A DNA stretch of 15,692 nucleotides from CAYQAE01 sp964415445 [NCBI: uncultured archaeon] (lineage in GTDB: Archaea > CAYQAE01): the NCBI GenBank assembly GCA_964415445.1, contig CAYQAE010000046.1, positions 1-15,692 of the forward strand, given 5' to 3'. Below are positions 13,868 through 15,692 of the stretch, one piece after another; positions within the stretch are counted from its first letter, which is position 1, and each line of letters begins with the position of its first letter. A program made the position numbers and the translations under genes. The notes beneath the pieces were generated by a model. It had not been told where the DNA came from and did not search any database. It saw only the letters and a program-made list of their open reading frames with translations.

Positions 13868-15069
13868 TTTAATGAGGTCATACCTCCTGTGAATGCAGGG
13901 ATAATATTAAGAAGAATAACAAATAAAGAAACAAATGACATAAAGATAGCTATCTTTGCACCCAACTCATCATTTGTTATTTTTTGCATAATATCCTTAA
14001 ACAATGCACCCCCATCAAGTGGAATCATAGGCAGCAAATTAATAAGCCCAATACCCATATTAAGTAGGGCAATCCAAGCTAGTTGTTGGATTATAATCCA
14101 AATAAATGAAGGAACACCATCTTTTTCATCATAATAAGGTTCTTTATAAAAATAAATTGGTCTTATTGGCATCAATACATCTGCAAATAGCGAATTTGAC
14201 ATATCTGATAAAATAAAAGTAACTGTAGTATTTTCAGAATGAATAGTTAAATTTCTTCCATCCCTTGTAGCATAACCTGTATAGTTATATATTCCATCAG
14301 AAGTATCTATGGTATAATTTGTAAGGTTTGAATCTATTTTTTTGTCAACTTCATCAAGATTACGCACTGTACCATCATTTATAGAATATAATATTTCTCC
14401 ACCATCTGGAATAGACTCAACAGTTTCATTTTCACTACCTGCGATATAAACACCTGTAGGTTGAGCAGTATAAGATAATAAAAATGCTAAAAAACATAAA
14501 GAGATAAATCCAGTTATCAAATTAGCAAGTGAGCCCACAGAATATACTCGCATTCTTTTTCGCCTTTTTGTCTCTTTTAGTTCATCTTCATCTGGCTCAA
14601 CAAAAGCTCCAGGGATTATAGCAAACAAAAGTAAACCTACAGACTTAACTTTCAAATCTTGAGCTCTAGCTAAAAATCCATGTGAAAATTCATGAACAAT
14701 TAAAACAATAAGTAGCGCAAAAAGGCCATACCAAAGAGGGATAGTAACACCAGGTATAACTAAAACTACTCCACCTCCCATATCAGGATCAGTTAGAGAA
14801 AAATAAGCTTGCAAAACCAAAAGTGCAAACACATTTACCATCATAAAAATGCCTAAAACTATACCGAAGTTTCCATAAAATCTCCAAAATCGTCTATACT
14901 TTTTCCCGCCTCGATCTAGAAAATTAATAAATCTTTGAGTTTTCCAATTAACTATAAATGCTTCGCGCTCTACACCAATTTTTTTAGTGTATCCATATTT
15001 TTCTAAAACTAAAATTACTATCCAAAAACCAAAAAATAATGCTAAAAAAATCATCAATCCTGTTGACAT
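13864..15069 (-). CDS. Site-2-type intramembrane zinc metalloprotease (peptidase M50)
   Basis: A 401-residue polytopic membrane protease that cuts substrates within the membrane. The zinc motif is HEFSH (H126, E127, H130) in a membrane helix, and the third ligand is D352 in LLPMIPLDGG, as in S2P/RseP-type enzymes. Hydrophobic helices lie around 5-22, 66-90, 104-135, 142-156, 178-200, 321-346 and 370-393. Between the two catalytic helices is an extracytoplasmic part of about 100 residues: a short PDZ-like segment (GGEILYSINDGTVRNLDEVD, 223-242) with a sequon-rich insertion (about 248-282). The start ATG 15069 lacks a Shine-Dalgarno; an AT-rich TATA-like stretch at 15091-15100 would make a leaderless message. 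It is the first gene of the protease-ubiquitin-like-ttuA operon. The substrate is unknown. Confidence 0.93.
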   Translation of the reverse strand: MSTGLMIFLALFFGFWIVILVLEKYGYTKKIGVEREAFIVNWKTQRFINFLDRGGKKYRRFWRFYGNFGIVLGIFMMVNVFALLVLQAYFSLTDPDMGGGVVLVIPGVTIPLWYGLFALLIVLIVHEFSHGFLARAQDLKVKSVGLLLFAIIPGAFVEPDEDELKETKRRKRMRVYSVGSLANLITGFISLCFLAFLLSYTAQPTGVYIAGSENETVESIPDGGEILYSINDGTVRNLDEVDKKIDSNLTNYTIDTSDGIYNYTGYATRDGRNLTIHSENTTVTFILSDMSNSLFADVLMPIRPIYFYKEPYYDEKDGVPSFIWIIIQQLAWIALLNMGIGLINLLPMIPLDGGALFKDIMQKITNDELGAKIAIFMSFVSLFVILLNIIPAFTGGMTSLK

Positions 15070-15152
15070 AATAATTCAGAACAAAATATGATTAATTTTT
15101 AAGAAGTTTTTAGATAAACAAATAAAATATTAGTTAAAAAAATGGAGATTAC

Positions 15153-15632
15153 ATGATTACCCATACTGAAAAAATTATCCTAAGAGCAAATGTCTCAGAT
15201 GCAATGTTTGCAATTGCTCAATATTTTAAGCAGAAAAATCTAAAACTTGTAAAAGAAAATAAACAACAAAAATATCTTCTATTTAGTGGTAGATCCACAA
15301 ATTTATTTAGCCAAAATCTTAGAAAAATCAACATACAAGTCTGGATCTTCAAAGATAGACGTACATCAAATTTAGAAATTAGGTTTGTTTTTGAATTTCT
15401 AAAATTAAGATCTATTGAAAGATACAAATTTTTGATAGAAGAAGAAATTAAACATATAAAAAAACATATAAGCTCACAAACTAATAGAGATGATGAATTT
15501 ATTGGCGCACTAGAGAATACTGAAGAAGCCAATGACGCTGATCAAATAATATCTCCATGGTGTCCTAATTGTCATAAATACAAAGGTAGAAAAAAGGTTT
15601 GTCCTCATTGTAATAGATTAATGGGTAGGTGA
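15153..15632 (+). CDS. Hypothetical protein with C-terminal zinc ribbon
   Basis: A 159-residue cytoplasmic protein I do not recognise. The ATG at 15153 has GGAG at 15144-15147, five bases upstream. Residues about 1-108 look like one alpha-beta domain: a strand (EKIILRANV), a helix (DAMFAIAQYFKQK), strands (KYLLFSGRS, NIQVWIFKD, NLEIRFVFEFL) and a long charged helix (IERYKFLIEEEIKHIKKHI). An acidic linker of about 25 residues follows, then a zinc ribbon with C137/C140 (CPNC) and C150/C153 (CPHC). There is no signal peptide or membrane helix. The gene is divergent from the site-2 protease gene, with 83 bases between the two starts, so the two promoters are back to back. A nucleic-acid- or protein-binding role is conceivable; no function is assigned. 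Confidence 0.75.
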   Translation: MITHTEKIILRANVSDAMFAIAQYFKQKNLKLVKENKQQKYLLFSGRSTNLFSQNLRKINIQVWIFKDRRTSNLEIRFVFEFLKLRSIERYKFLIEEEIKHIKKHISSQTNRDDEFIGALENTEEANDADQIISPWCPNCHKYKGRKKVCPHCNRLMGR

Positions 15633-15692
15633 AAAATTGCTAAATATAATAAAGATAAAGAATTTCTTAAATGAAATAAAAATTCCCTTACT

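Noticed and set aside
13874-13886. GAGGT-CAT-ACCTC inverted repeat near the start of the ubiquitin-like gene
   Set aside because: It could mask or shorten the distance from GGAGGT to GTG 13867, but it lies in coding sequence of the protease and is only 5 bp.
15142-15156. Mini-ORF ATG GAG ATT ACA TGA overlapping the start of the zinc-ribbon gene
   Set aside because: Its ATG and GAG are simply the GGAG ribosome site of the main gene, and nothing suggests separate translation.
15218-15532. 104-codon open frame on the minus strand opposite the zinc-ribbon gene
   Set aside because: The + strand frame has a Shine-Dalgarno and a zinc ribbon; the minus product is Ser/Phe/Leu-rich and looks like a shadow.
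1-15692. CRISPR arrays, insertion sequences, phage or toxin-antitoxin genes
   Set aside because: No regularly spaced repeats, terminal inverted repeats with transposase, or recognisable mobile or defence genes were seen on either strand.

Overview
This is a strongly AT-rich archaeal window. The archaeal assignment rests on several independent genes: a threonyl-tRNA synthetase with the archaeal-type N-terminal editing domain, an A/V-type ATP synthase subunit D, a tandem pair of PhoU-TrkA_C proteins, an ArgC/ArgJ pair, a TtuA/Ncs6-type tRNA thiolase with a ubiquitin-like partner, and TATA-box promoters, some apparently giving leaderless messages. Arg codons are mostly AGA and Ile codons often ATA. 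A euryarchaeon, perhaps a methanogen relative, fits best, but no gene here fixes the lineage. I see no phage, transposon, CRISPR or plasmid gene; this looks like ordinary chromosome with a few poorly characterised surface and regulatory genes.

Layout. (1) 1-3450, + strand: two translationally coupled genes for large surface-anchored proteins. The first is cut by the left edge and resembles the C-terminal half of a GH42-like glycosidase followed by NEW3/CARDB-like domains and a membrane anchor. The second has a signal peptide, a related GATase-like ectodomain, a CARDB-like domain, one membrane helix, then a cytoplasmic double zinc ribbon and a Lys-rich tail. (2) 3497-4368, + strand: a 63-aa membrane protein and a stand-alone atpD. 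(3) 4369-5033: a 323-base region without a normal gene that holds a promoter, dyads and a 5-codon ORF, leading into an unrecognised 113-aa gene. (4) 5116-8300: thrS (minus) divergent from a GT4 glycosyltransferase (plus). (5) 8390-8463: tRNA-Val(TAC). (6) 8477-9639, minus: two PhoU-TrkA_C genes. (7) 9716-11931, minus: argC-argJ. (8) 12001-12684, minus: a predicted seven-helix membrane protein. (9) 12769-15069, minus: a tight operon of site-2 protease, ubiquitin-like sulfur carrier and TtuA/Ncs6. (10) 15153-15632, plus: a zinc-ribbon protein of unknown role.

How genes work together. argC and argJ supply two steps of acetylated-intermediate ornithine/arginine synthesis; argB and argD are not here. 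The ubiquitin-like protein and TtuA form a probable sulfur-transfer pair for tRNA 2-thiolation, with overlapping reading frames, and the intramembrane protease is coupled to them by a 4-nt overlap. The two PhoU-TrkA_C proteins probably act together as a ligand-sensing regulator of an ion transporter encoded elsewhere. The two surface proteins at the left probably act at the cell envelope. The least-explained items are the zinc-ribbon-tailed surface protein, the leader of the 113-aa gene, and the non-canonical C-terminus of the ubiquitin-like protein.
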